Source of the DNA: Apiospora phragmitis
Taxonomy: Eukaryota; Ascomycota; Sordariomycetes; Amphisphaeriales; Apiosporaceae
Direction: 5' to 3'
DNA length: 64,000 bases
Assembly (NCBI GenBank): GCA_038363925.1
Contig: JAQQWL010000002.1
Location: 248,001-312,000 of the forward strand
The notes under the pieces are model-generated. The model saw only the letters and a list, made by a program, of their open reading frames with translations, ran no database searches and was not told the origin of the DNA. The translations under genes were made by a program, and so were the position numbers. Below are positions 20,415 through 32,580 of this stretch, piece by piece (position 1 is the first letter of the stretch; the number at the start of each line of letters is the position of its first letter).

Positions 20415-20865
20415 GGTGGCGGTCTTGTGTCACTCAATTGACACTGGTTGCCGTCGTGGTCGCTTGAATCGGGTGGTAGTCGGTCGGGGATTTCGCTCGG
20501 CGACACACAATCGACGACTACTCGAATTGAAGCTTGCTTGCTCTGGAAGATTTTGGGAAGCAATTGGATTGGAATGATGGACGGCCCGTCAGTTTTAGGT
20601 GGGTCCAGGTCGGTTTACTGCAAGCCCCCGCTATGGCAGGATCTCTGGGCCAATCACGAATCACCTGACTTGGCGACTCGTTCGTGCCTGGCTGGACCTT
20701 CAACAACTTATCAGGGGGGGGGATCGTCAGCATCAAGTGACGTACTCACCGACAAAAAGAAGGGGAGGAAGTTAATTGCCAGGCGCACTGCCCATCAAGG
20801 ATTGGTTGACTTGAGATTTTGAGACTGGGCTTTACCAAAAATCACAAGCAGTGGTTTCAACCATC
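20415..20865. other. Bidirectional promoter region
   Basis: It lies between bL28m (-) and the unknown gene (+). No repeat or coding sequence is supported. A G run at 20714-20721 is the only low-complexity feature. Confidence 0.4.
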
Positions 20866-22120
20866 ATGCTGCCTCCGGTGGACGAGTCGGTCCTGACCGA
20901 CAACCCGGACTTCGAGAAGCTGTACAAGTCCCTCTCCGCCGACATCCTCCATCCCGACGGGTCCACCAAGAAGGATGCGGCCGCCGAGCAGCGTGACGCC
21001 GTCCGTCGAGTGAGTATAATGAATGAAACAGAACCAATGACATACATGCCCTCGCTTCCTTCTTCTTCTTCGTCGTGGTTCGTTCTTCTTACTAACATAA
21101 ACTGCAGGAACTAAAGGAGTACCGTCTAAGAGCGACGCGACAGCATCTCCTCAAGCAGGCCATCGCCACCGCAACTCCCCAGTCTGCAGCTTCCCAGCCA
21201 GCAGCAGCACCAAAGCAGATGATCCCGCAGCACCAGCGGACAAGGTCGCACCTCACCCGTGCCTCCTCAAACCCAGCTGCCGCGGCGACCGGAGGAGAAG
21301 CAGGCTCGTCATCACAGCAGCAGCTCCCACCCGAACTGCTCGACCTCCTCCTCCTCCTCCCCGACTTCCTCGAAAAGGCCCCGCGCCCCGCGCTGTCCCC
21401 CCAGCCGGCCCTGCGCCTCCTCCTCAGCACCCCGCCCTTCTCCCGCTTCCCGGCGCACCTCCCCGGCCTCGCGGCCCTGCTCTCGACGCACCTGACCACT
21501 CAAGCCGTCGCCCTGACGCGCGTCCTGCACCCCACCACCAACGCCTCCTTCCTGCACCGCCACACCGTGAACCTGCCCACCAGCACCTCCTCGCTCCTCG
21601 CCCAACACGCCACGACGCGCCGCGAGCTGACCGACGCGCGCCTCCGGACCACCACCGCCCTCCTGGCCCACTTGGACCAGCACGCTCACGCCCTCGCCAT
21701 CCTTGTCCGCGCCCTCGAGGCCAAGCACGGCCCCGCCGCCCACTCGACCGCCCTCCGCAGCCAGCGCGCCTGCCTCGAGGCCGCGCTCTGGGCCGCCTCG
21801 CTGCGGCTGCTGCTCGTCGAAACCAAAGGGCAGGTCTACCCCACGGGTGCCGGCGGCGCTCTCCGGAACTACCGGCGCCATCTCCGGGATGCGCAGATGC
21901 GGCTGAGGACGCGTCGCGGGTGCGGGAGCGGGAACTCCTGGACTACGGTGTCCGACCTGGAGGAAGCGGAAAGAGCAATCAAGAAGATGATGATGGTGAC
22001 GAGGACGAGGAAATGTCGATCAAGGAGCGGAGGATGCGGGAAATGGCGAGGATCTGGCGCGAGATGGAGGGCAGGCTGGTGGAGATCCAAGCCGACTTAG
22101 ACCGGTTGGGTCGGAGCTGA
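20866..22120 (+). CDS. Unknown protein with helical C-terminus, one frame break
   Basis: Exon 1 (20866-21009) starts MLPPVDESVLTDNPDFEKLY and splices through GTGAGT...CTGCAG to exon 2 (21108-22120). The protein is about 385 aa. After an N-terminal helical segment and a Gln/Ala/Pro-rich linker, a Leu-rich helical domain (PPELLDLLLLLPDFL, LLLSTPPFSRFPAHLPGL) leads into long alanine/leucine helices. The C-terminal 70 residues are strongly charged (EDDDGDEDEEMSIKERRMRE) and look like coiled coil. I do not recognise the family; a structural or complex subunit is plausible but unproven. One base is missing near 21904, where CTGAG stands where the frame needs CTGGAG. As written the frame is lost for the last 70 codons, and restoring it reaches the stop at 22118. 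The same CTGGAG-to-CTGAG lesion occurs in tryptophan synthase. Confidence 0.7.
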
Positions 22121-22742
22121 AAGCATCTCGGCATTATTAAACAAACATTCCGGTCCGAGCATGAGTATTTACTAGCGAAGGAGTTTCAAGTCGTTTTGTA
22201 CGGAAAGCGAGCGTTGGGATAAGTCATGTTTAACAATTTGCGATCGGGATTTTCTCGCCTGCAGTGGCGTTTAGGCAATGCTTACCTTAATACGAACTAC
22301 GTTTTCATGAGCCCGCTCAGTTGCAGAGATGTAGGCTACAAGCCTGGGTCATAAGCACGATATCCAAAGCGCAATGGTTTTTGGGAAAAGAATCTTGGTT
22401 GTTGGTACATCGAAGACGTACCGCACGGAGACCGATTTCTATCTAACGGTCTAGCATTGATTGATGATGGGGCCTGATCCAATGCACAGGCACGTTTTAA
22501 ACCAGATCCGAGTCTGGCAGCCTTCTTTCCAGTCTCGACTCTTTTTCGCCTCTCTTCCCAAACCCGAGGCCGAGCATACAGGTACAAGATCGACGTTTTG
22601 TTGTGCCGGGGGTATCGTCACATCTTTGTCGGTCAATCAAAAAGAAAACGCCGCCCCGTTTTAAAAGTGACTTTTCATATAGCACATCTCTCATTGGTCA
22701 AAAATAGCCGCATTATCTTAAAAGAGAAAGAGATCGCAGCTT
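22121..22742. other. Intergenic, convergent 3' ends
   Basis: It lies between the unknown gene (+) and aspartate aminotransferase (-). Short frames on both strands (22336-22694) lack any protein signature. Nothing else is seen. Confidence 0.4.
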
Positions 22743-24328
22743 TTAACCCTTGACCTTGTAGATGGCCTCGGCCAGGCGGCCGACGTTCTCGCTGGTGATG
22801 CCGGCGACGCTGATTCTGCCGTCCTTGGTGGCGTAGACGCTGTGCTCCTTGGCCAGAGAATCCATCTGGGCGGCGTCGAGGCCGGTGTAGGCGAACATGC
22901 CGATCTGGCTGGTGATGTGGCTCCAGTCGTGCTTGCTGCCGAGCTTCTCGAGGTTGTCCTTGAGGAGGGCGCGCATGGTGATGATGCGGTCGGCCATCTC
23001 CTTGACCTCGGCGAGCCACTGCTTGTACAGGGTGGGGTCGTTCAGGATCTCGGCCGCGATGCGGGCGCCGTGGATGGGCGGGTTCGAGTACAGGGGGCGC
23101 ACGAGGATCTTGACCTGCGAGTCGATGCGCTTCTTCTCCTCGGCATTCTCAGCAACGATGGAGAAAGCACCGACACGCTCGCCGTAGAGACCCATGTTCT
23201 TGGCGAAGGACTGGGCCAGGCAGATGTTGTGGCCCTCGGCGACGAAGTGGCGGACGGCGAAGGCGTCCTTGTTGGTGTCGCCCGAGGCGAAGCCCTGGTA
23301 GGCCATGTCGAAGAAAGCGTAGTGGCCGGCCTCCTTGACGGCAGAACTAATCTCCTTCCACTGCTCCGGGGTGGGGTCGACGCCGGTGGGGTTGTGGGCG
23401 CAGGCGTGGAAGAGGAAGATGCTGCCCTTGGGCGCGGCCTTCAGGTCGGCCAGCATGCCCTCGAAGTCGAGGCCGATGGTGTCCTTGTTGTAGTAGCGGT
23501 ACTTCTCGACCTCGAGGCCGGCGTCCTTGAAGACGGCGCCGTGGTTGGCCCACGAGGGGTTGGGGATGTAGATCTTCTTGGCGCCCGGGTAGAAGCGCTC
23601 GAGGAAGGCGGCGCCGATGCGCAGGGCGCCGGTGCCCGAGATGGACTGGGTGATGACGAGACGGTCGAGGGCGGACGAGTCCTTGCCGTAGGCGAGGACG
23701 GCGGCGGACTTGGTGAACTCGGGCACGCCGGTGATGCCGGCGTACTCCTTGTTCAGGTTGTTGGAGACGACCTTCTGCTCGGCGGCGCGGACGGAGGAGG
23801 GGAGGACGTAGGGCTTGCCCTTGTCATCGCGGTAAGCGCCGACACCTGGAGGGGGAAAACGAGCAAAACGTCAGTCTCGGGGTCTGGAGCACAAGCTTCG
23901 GGAAAAGAGGATCTTGAGTGTGGTTCACTTACCCAGGTTGATCTTCTTGTCGAAGGAGTCGGCCTTGAAAGCCTCGGTGATACCTTTTTGCAGCTGCGGT
24001 TAGCTTGTGTGGAGTCGAGCTTGACTGAGCAATTTTGTTGTCTTACCCAAGATGGCCTTTCGGGCGTAGGAAGGTTCAGGTTAGCCATTGACGTCGGAAA
24101 GTGACACAGGTGCAATCGAGTTAAAAAGCTTACATCCTGGAAGCAGCATGTCAGTCAGCGCATCTAATAGTAGGTATATGTCAACAAATGCAGCGAATGA
24201 CAACTCACGGGAGGACCCTGGGGCACGTTGGCCCAGGTCGAGCCGGCTCGCACAGCTTGGAAGCGGAAAGCAGTGGCGCGGCGGGCGACGGCGGCACCGC
24301 GGGTTGCGACACGCAGAGTAGAGAGCAT
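22743..24328 (-). CDS. AAT1: Mitochondrial aspartate aminotransferase with micro-exons
   Basis: A PLP enzyme that interconverts aspartate + 2-oxoglutarate and oxaloacetate + glutamate, as part of the malate-aspartate shuttle. Exons on the minus strand are 24328-24209, 24136-24134 (3 nt, GAT), 24056-24047 (10 nt), 23983-23933 and 23845-22743. Phases match and give 428 aa. A targeting peptide ([20 protein letters not shown], Arg-rich) is followed by [20 protein letters not shown]. The Asp from the 3-nt exon matches the PPD-x-ILG motif of human GOT2. Family motifs are [52 protein letters not shown], the PLP lysine in [16 protein letters not shown], and [14 protein letters not shown]. The length equals that of other mitochondrial AATs. 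Each tiny intron has a plausible donor, branch point and acceptor. The frame is intact. The gene abuts the RIP island on its 5' side, with about 370 bp of normal DNA left as promoter. Confidence 0.95.
24134..24136 (-). other. 3-nt micro-exon (GAT) of aspartate aminotransferase
   Basis: On the minus strand, CTTCCAG|GAT|GTAAGC places one Asp codon between a 72-nt and a 77-nt intron. Leaving it out gives PPAILG instead of the conserved PPD-x-ILG. Confidence 0.7.
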
Positions 24329-24694
24329 CGTGACGGAGACAGAGACCACAGTCGGGCGTGGGCTGCAGTATCAATGTCGGTATGGGATGTTTGGAGGATA
24401 CAGGAAAAGAATGCAGGTGTATTCTTTATAAATCGTATGACTCGACCGACTAACGGGGTGCAATGGGCCAGATCGGAAGCTCCAGAATAATTCAATCCTC
24501 AATTTCTACGCCATCGAACGATGACAGCACAGTTGGCGCGCAGGGATCAGCCCTGTAAGGGGCGACAGCTTCCTCTAGTCCGGCCGGAACATCGTTGTTG
24601 AGCGCCGTCTCCAGACACCTTCACATGTTTCATTGGAGCGGGTGTTCTCAGGCCCATATCTTAGCCGATCTGCCCCAAGAAAAAGAGGTGTGTA

Positions 24695-24738
24695 ACGTAC
24701 GTCACCCCATAATTGACCCCCCCTGTAATTGACCGCCT
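24695..24738. mobile_element. Possible terminal end of a Fot1/pogo-like element at the island edge
   Basis: After a TA, the sequence ACGTACGTCACCCCATAATT carries two related subterminal units (ATAATTGACC and GTAATTGACC). Fot1-type transposons show short CCCATAA/AACCGACC-like units inside their inverted repeats, and the intact pogo-type copy at 43874 also begins TA|ACGTAC. I find no matching opposite end, so this may be a truncated remnant. It marks the abrupt switch from normal to AT-rich DNA. Confidence 0.35.
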
Positions 24739-25257
24739 TAAAACATTATTGGTATAAATTAATCACTAATTTTAAATAGTAACCTTTTTCTTAATTTTAA
24801 ATTATAATATAATCGCTTTTAATAATAAATATAATGTATTTTTTAAAATTTAATCCTTTAATTTTAATTTAATTTAATCTTTTTTTTATATATTATATAC
24901 TTTTAATTAGTATAAATTTTAAATTTAAACTAATTTATTCTCTTTGCTTTTTTATAACTTTCTATTAATTAATAAATAATTCTTTTTTTAATATTATTTT
25001 TAAAGTTTTTTAAATAATTAATATTATATAATAAAGTTACTTTAATTTAATTAATAAAAGTATAAAATTCAACGCTTTAAATTAATATACTTTCTTAATA
25101 TTAATTATAATATATTATTAATTAAAAGAGTTTAAATAAATATAAGGGCCTTATCTTAACTAGCTAATGCTTATCTTATCTTTTCCAGTCGCTTTTAATT
25201 ACTGTTTTCAAATAAAAGAGGGCTAGTAAGTGGCTTGGCAACACATACGGGCCAAAG

Positions 25258-25888
25258 TGTTACGTCCTGACCTAACCATGCGACCAAGGCCCATTTACGG
25301 CACGGCGCTACGATGACCCGAGGCATGTACGAAACCCAGCATCAGCGCTTACGACCCACCAGCGATGACGGACCTACCCATTAGAGGCACGACGGACAGA
25401 CCGATCGGGACAAACAGGCCAAGCTGAACGACCGACCCTGGTCACGTGACGATAAGATACGAGACGCAGCTCAGCAGGGAAGCCTCGAGCAGCTTAGTAG
25501 TGCTTAGGTGAGCAATACTAATCATAACTAATTAAGCTTAGTGATGCTCACTTGATCACTACTAAGTAACAGTGAGCAGGGCTACTATTAGGAAAAAAGA
25601 GACTAGGTATATAACGACGGAGGTTTCCTTATATATTTTATATAAATACTCTTTATTTTAATAATTAATTTAAATATTAATTTAATTTATTAATAAAGTA
25701 AGTAACTTTATTATATAAATATTTTTATTAAACTACTTTTATTATTACTTTATAAATTAAGTGCTATTATTTATTATATTAATAAAGCGTTTCTTTTATT
25801 ATATGTTTAAATACTTTTTTATATTATTAATATAAACTTAAGTATGTTTTACTAGGTTTCTTTTAAAACTTAAATAACGTTTATTATA
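25258..25888 (+). mobile_element. Solo LTR of the Gypsy family (divergent 5' half)
   Basis: It begins TGTTACGTCCTGACCTAACC and ends near CGTTTATTATA, matching both ends of the Gypsy LTRs downstream (TGTTACAACCCGACC...CGTTCGTTACA). Flanks CAAAG (25253-25257) and TAAAG (25889-25893) fit a 5-bp target duplication with one RIP-type C-to-T change. The first 360 bp are normal in GC and differ from the other LTRs. The last 270 bp are AT-rich and alignable to them. Confidence 0.65.
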
Positions 25889-28130
25889 TAAAGACCACTA
25901 TTATATTAATCACCTTAAATACTTTAAGCTAATAAAGCCTTTTTATAAGCTTTAATATAATATATAAAGAAGTTTTATTTATTCATAAGGGTTAAATCTA
26001 TTAATAAAGATAAAAAACAAGTCTCTTAATAATAAGCTTTTATAAGGGTAAATATTATAGTATGTTTAAATTAACCACTATATTATTATAACGAACGCTA
26101 TTCGAGTTTTAAAAGAAACCTAGTAAAACGTACTAGGGTTTATATTAATAATACGAGAAAGTATTTAAACGTGCGATAAAAGTCCGCTTTTATCGATATA
26201 ATAATAATAGCTTATAAAAACGAAAATAATTAAGGTGCGTAGATTTAAAAGTATTTATAATAAAGTCGTTAAAGTTATTTATTTTATTAATAAATTAAAT
26301 TAATATTTAAATTAATTATTAAAGTAAAGAGTATTTATATAAAATATATAAGAAATATTTTTTATTATATATTTAATTCTTTCTTTATTAATCTTTTAAA
26401 TTATTTATAAGCTTATAATAATCTCGTTATTAGTTTATAGTAATCCATCCTTTAAATTATAGTAATTTAACCTTAGTTAACTTATTTTAAACGTCGTACC
26501 TTTTATTACTTCGAGGTCTATTACGTAACTCATTATACCTTATTATTATATCTACCTTTACTCGTTTTATCGTTACGTGGGCTGGGGCCGCTTATTTTAT
26601 CGCACGATATTAAAGTGTGGCTATGTACATGTTAATATAGCTAACGGTGCGATTGCTAGTTATAGTATTATAACCGGACCGGGTTATTATATCCCGTGCT
26701 AATAAGTAGGGTCTTTTAGCCGTATAATTAAATCGAGTTATAATATTATCCTCTTTTTTTAATTATTTTATTTTTAAAGTATTAACTTTATAAATACCTT
26801 AGTTATTTATAACGCTAAGTTATAATAGGTTTTTTTTCTTTATTATTTTTTATTATAATATATATTTATTATAAATAGTTATATTATAAAATCTCGGTTT
26901 AAAAAACCTATTACGCGTTTAGCTCTTATTATTAACGTGGAATCCTCGGGTGATTTAATTAATATACCCTGTACTTATTATTTTCGCTAAAACCTAGCTT
27001 ATTGTATAAACGAGAAGTTATTTCGTTACTCGGAGTATATTCGGGTTAGTCGTTCTTATAATAGCACCTTTATTACGTCGGCCTTGACGAAGCTAGCCGC
27101 TTATTAGAAAAAACTAGAGGCGGAAGAATTAGACGTAAAGGAGGCTTTATTCTTATTATAAACGTAGTTATTTACCGCCTTAGGTTATTTAGCCTGTTTT
27201 TATTATATAAAGAAAATTATAGTAAAAAATTATTTAAAAGCGTTCCGTTAAGGGATATAAGAGTTAAATAAAGAGGATAATATTTTTTTCTCGATTATTA
27301 ATTAAAAGAATTTCGTTTTAAATAACCTATATTTTTTAAATATTTCCGGGGATATTAATTAGTTATCTTTTAATTTAATAAATTTCTTAAGGTTTAGCCC
27401 GTTAATTTTCGTAAAAGGAGCTCTTTTTTAAACCTTTAGAGTTCCTCCGCGACGTTCGTTAAGTATCTTTTAAGTTTTTAAATATTATTTTTTTAATAAA
27501 TAACCTTTTTATTAAACGAGGTATTAAAAGTTTCGTTCTTTCTTTTTTTAATTAATAATTTCGTACTCGTATTAATTTATTTTAACTTTTAATTATATAT
27601 TAATTAAAGTTTCCTCGGCCGCTAATTCGAGTAATAAAATATAAAATATAAGGTATATCCGTATTATTTTAAATAATAATAATCGGTAATTAGTTTTTAA
27701 AATAATTTTTATAATTTTAAATAATCCGATCTTTTTAAAGTTTAATTTATTATTTAATCGCTTTATTTTAATATTTTATTATAAAAAATAAACTTTTTTT
27801 CTTTTTTAAAGGTTAATCTTTTTAACCTTGTTTAATTAGCGTATCTCTTTATTCGTTATTAAAAGAAGGTGAGGTTTTATTATAATATAATTTAAAGTTC
27901 CTTTAGTTTTTTAATTTATATAGTTACGATTAGTATTAGCTCTCTTTTTAAAGGTTTTTTAATAATTTCTAAATTATATTCGTAATTAGTTCGAAATAAT
28001 AATATATATATAGTTTCGTTATTTATATTATTATAAACGAATTAAGTTATAAATAATAATTATACTTAATTATTTTATTTATAATTAACGTAATAGCGTA
28101 GGTATTATTTTAATATTTAATTTATTCTTT

Positions 28131-28184
<54 letters not shown>
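28131..28184. repeat. (TTTA)n microsatellite inside Gypsy copy A
   Basis: About 13 consecutive TTTA units, likely slippage expansion in RIP-mutated DNA. The other Gypsy copies lack an obvious equivalent. Confidence 0.9.
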
Positions 28185-28186
<2 letters not shown>

Positions 28187-31100
28187 AAGTAATAAGCTAT
28201 AAATAACTTATATTTAATACCGAGTTATATTATAAATAATTTTTAAAATTTTATTATAAATAGTTTATTTTAATCGGAAATAATCGTTTTTAATAATCCG
28301 TACTAATTAATAATAGCGCGGAAAAAAGTATAAGTTAGGTTATTAGTATCGCTAAATTTTTTATATAATAAAAAATAAGTATATTTCGTAAATTTATTTA
28401 TAATTATTAAAATATTATCGTAATTAGCTTTAATTAAAGGTTTTTTTAATAAAAATAGTTTAATTATAAAATTAAACGCGATCGTTTTTTACGCCTTATT
28501 TAGCGGTAGAATTAGCTATAACTCTTCGTACGGTTAATATTTTACGAACTTAGCTTTATTATATAAATCGTATTTATTAATAATTTTAATTATAATTAAT
28601 TTAAAATTCTTATAATTAAAATATTTAATACTTCGTTTTTAAGTTTTAAATATTCCTTAATGTCCGTATATAAGGTACTCGTGGAATTCCTTAATAAAGT
28701 CTTTACGATACCGCTTAGGGATATGGATCTTGTTCCGGTAGAAGGTAAGGTCGTCGCGGTTCTCGAAACGATCCCCGGGGTGGTCGGTGGAATCGGGGGC
28801 CTAACCAAGTTGCCGGAACTTGGTAACCCATTTGTCGCTATACTGGACGTGGCTCGTAGCGTTTAGTTATCTCGACGGTGTGAGGTTACCCTCTTGGTCG
28901 TACGTAAGGATAGTTCGTGTTTCGAACAGGACCTCCTCCTAGTGGTCCGGTTGTCGGCTTAGTGCGTCGGCGCGACCGTTCTCGTTACCCTTCCGGTAAA
29001 TAATAGTGAGGTTAAATTTTAAAAGGAATTCCGATTATCGTATTTATTATTTATTTAGTTTTTTAATAATAATAAATATTATAAAGTTTTTATAATTAGT
29101 ATAAATTTTAATTAGTTTTATTATTTTATTAAAATAATACTTTTATTTTTTATAAGCTTTAATAATAGTTATTAATTTTTTATTATAAATTTAATAATTA
29201 AGTTCTAGTCCGTTAAGTTTTTTAAAAAAAAAATACGATAAGGTGCGACTTTTTATTATCGTTCCGTTAATTTAATTATTTTATAATTATATAATTAGAT
29301 ATATCGGTTTTAATTTTAAAAGGTTTTTAAAAAATCCGTTACACGGAGTATTAATTCGTTAAGAATTCGCTCCTTAATATCGTTAAAGGATTAGTTTTTT
29401 TTTTATTTATTTATTAAAATAACTCGTCCTTTTTTACTAAGTTCGTTAGAGGTATTATTAACCCGTTAAATTTAAAAATAAATATCCGGTAATAATTACT
29501 TAATTTTAAAAAGGATTTAACTTTTATAACGTTTATAGGCGTAAACTATTTTTTAATTATTAAGATTTTAAAAAGTTTTATCCGGATTTTTTTAAAAAAT
29601 ATTATATAGTTTATAAATATAACGGATCGTTAATAAAATTCGCTCTTTTTTAAATTAATTAATAAGTTAACGTTTTATAACTTTTAAAATATTAGCTTTA
29701 TATATTCTCGATATTATTCGTTATTTTCGGAATAAATAAGGATATTATTAAAATATATTATAATAAATTTATCGAAATATTTTCGTAAAATATAGTTAAT
29801 TATAGATTAAAAGTTAATTAATATATTAATTAAATTAAATAATATAACTTAATATTCGAAATATTTATACTTAATTCGAAACGCGGTTTTTTATTCCTCT
29901 CCTTATTTAATTCGGATTAAATTATATATATTAAAAAGATCGAGTATTATAAAGATTTTAACGTTTAATAATCTGTTTCGTAAATTGCCGATTAGAAGTA
30001 AAAGGTACCGGTTTTTAATAATAATTTCGTTAAGCTTTTAATAATCGATATATATACGCCACTTAGGTTTCTCGTCTTTACTCTTTTTCGGGATAAAGAT
30101 GATAGGGAAGCTTGCTAGCGACGTAAATAATTATATAACTCTTTTCTCGAGATTTTCCGTAATATATTCTTTTAAAACTTATTTATATTCCTAATTAAGT
30201 TTATATATAAATATAAATAAAGGTTTTTTCCTATTTTTAAAAGGTATTTTAAAATTTTATTATATATAAAGCGGTAAGCCTATTTTTAATTTCTTATTAA
30301 AAAAAGTTTCGAATTATTAATATTTTTTTAATATAATCGTTATAACGTTTAACTTAGGTTTTTTAATAATAATAAATATTTTAAAAACTTTAAATTTATT
30401 AAAATATCGCTTTTTAAACCATTATTTATTAATTAAACCTCTTTTTAATATATTTTATTAACATTAACCTATTTTTTAATTAATTTTAAAATTATTTACC
30501 CGTAATTAAAATATCTTTAAAATTATATCGTATTTTACGACGTCCGTAATATTATACGTAATTTATTTATAACGTTCTTCGATATTAATTAAAAAGTTCG
30601 CGACTTTTTTCCGTACTTTTTTATCGTTATAAGTTATAAATCCTTTATCGACGGTTTTAAATTAATATAGGGCGTTTTTCTCTTATTATTTAAATTTAAA
30701 GCAATTAATGATTCGTAATAAAATATAGTTTTTTTACGCTCCGTTATTAAGTAGCGCTTTAATATAGACTCTTTTTACGCTTATTACTAATATAATATAT
30801 TCTTAAATAGCTCGATTATCCGTTATTTTATATAAGGACCTATTTTAGTCCGCTTATTATTATTTTTTTATAATAAACGGCGTTTATTTTTTAAACGCTA
30901 TTCTTATAAGTAATTAATACTTTCTTATAATTAATTCTCATATCGTTACTATTATTCCTTTCGTTTTTTATAAGGCGTTTTTTAGTATGCCGGTAGGGGT
31001 GTTTCTATATTCTTTTTTATATAAAGTATTATTTTTAATATTTAAAATTTAGGTTTTTCGGGTAATTCGAAAGTTTATTAAGTTCGCGGTAATTTATAAA

Positions 31101-32580
31101 CGTTTTATAAATTTTTTAATAAATTAAAGGGGTTTTTTTATTAAATATATACTTATATATTTTAAAAGCTTTAAACGTTTTCTTTTAAACGTTTATAAGC
31201 TTACGATTTTTTTTTAAACGTATTTAAAATATTGATTTTTAAAGTACTCCTTTTAATTTTATTCTTTTAAATAATATTATTGTAACTATTATAAATCTTT
31301 TTATATTAATAAATATACGCGTTATCCGTAAAGGATTAATATTTAAATTTTCTTAATAATATAATTAAGGTATAATTACGTAATAAATCGTTTATTAATC
31401 CTTTAAAGAAATTATTCGTATTCGAGTTTCTTTACGAAGTATTTTATATAGGTATTATATATATATAAGATTTATAAGAGCGTAAAGTATCTTTTATATA
31501 TAAAAGAGATTCGGGTATCGTTTTTTATTACATAGTTACTATAAATTTTTTAATTAAACCTAGCCGTAATAAGTACTTAATATAAATGTTTTAAGTTAGG
31601 GTAAAAAATATTAGGAATAACTAACTATCTATTGGTCTTTAAATCTCTAAACTTTACGGTCTTATTTATTAACTCCTTTATTAATATATTAATTAATTTA
31701 TAATATCGTTTATAAAGTCGTTATCGTCGTCGTATAAAAGGGGTTACTCCTTCCGTAGCATCGCGACGCTCTAGTTATGGTTTCTACTCTTAAAGGCTTT
31801 TAAAAACTATTTAATACCTTCTTTATCCGCTAGTTATAAGGCGTACCTATTATTATAGTAAACTATTTAAGATAAGCTGCCGTATTTAATAATAACGCTA
31901 TTATTTTTAATAGTTATTATTAAGTTATTTTTTATTTTAATAACGTTAACGTGTTATTTGTTTAATACTCGTCGGAAATATTTTTTTAATACTCGATATT
32001 CTTGAGTATAATATCTTTATTTTTAATAATTATAATAAATAACGCGTTATTTTTTATTTAAATTATTGTATTTAATAATATTAAAGTTTATAGGTTTATT
32101 ATAATAATTATACGCTATAATATTTTTAACCGGTATATTATTATATTAATATAATCGTTTAATATTAGTTTAAATTTAATTAATTTACCGTAATAGCTCG
32201 CCTTATTTTTCGTAGCGTTGTTTATATATACGAGTATCGATCTTATTAATAAATTTTATATATAAAAAGAAATTATTAAAGGTATTTAGCCGGCTAAGTT
32301 TATTCTTAATGTTTTCCTTTCACTTTTAATAATATATTATAATTTTTATAATATTAGTATAATTTAATGGAGCTATAATACGTCGGAATTCGGCTATATA
32401 AAAGGCGGTTAATCCTTTTTATTTAAAGGTTTCGAGTTCCTTCTCCGCCTGTTATTTTTTGTCGGGGTCTTAGAAAAGTGACTTAAAAGTTTACTCGAAG
32501 CTATCGTAACTTTTAAAAATTCGTTATACCTCTATGTAATATAACTTAACTTACTAGTCGTTTTTTACGAATTCGTCTAG

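Noticed and set aside
19507..20433. 308-codon minus-strand frame overlapping bL28m
   Set aside because: It is a different frame of the same strand with Pro/His/Arg/Gly-rich composition; the 258-codon frame carries the bL28 motifs.
22842..24104. 420-codon plus-strand frame
   Set aside because: It is antisense to aspartate aminotransferase, with Val/Gly/Glu-rich composition and no motif.
28131..28184. CRISPR-like or regulatory repeat
   Set aside because: It is a plain TTTA microsatellite in RIP-mutated retrotransposon DNA.
28660..28866. 68-codon plus-strand frame inside the RIP island
   Set aside because: It is antisense to the integrase zinc-binding region of Gypsy copy A. The same antisense frame appears at 50989-51189 in copy C, so it is a shadow of transposon coding sequence.
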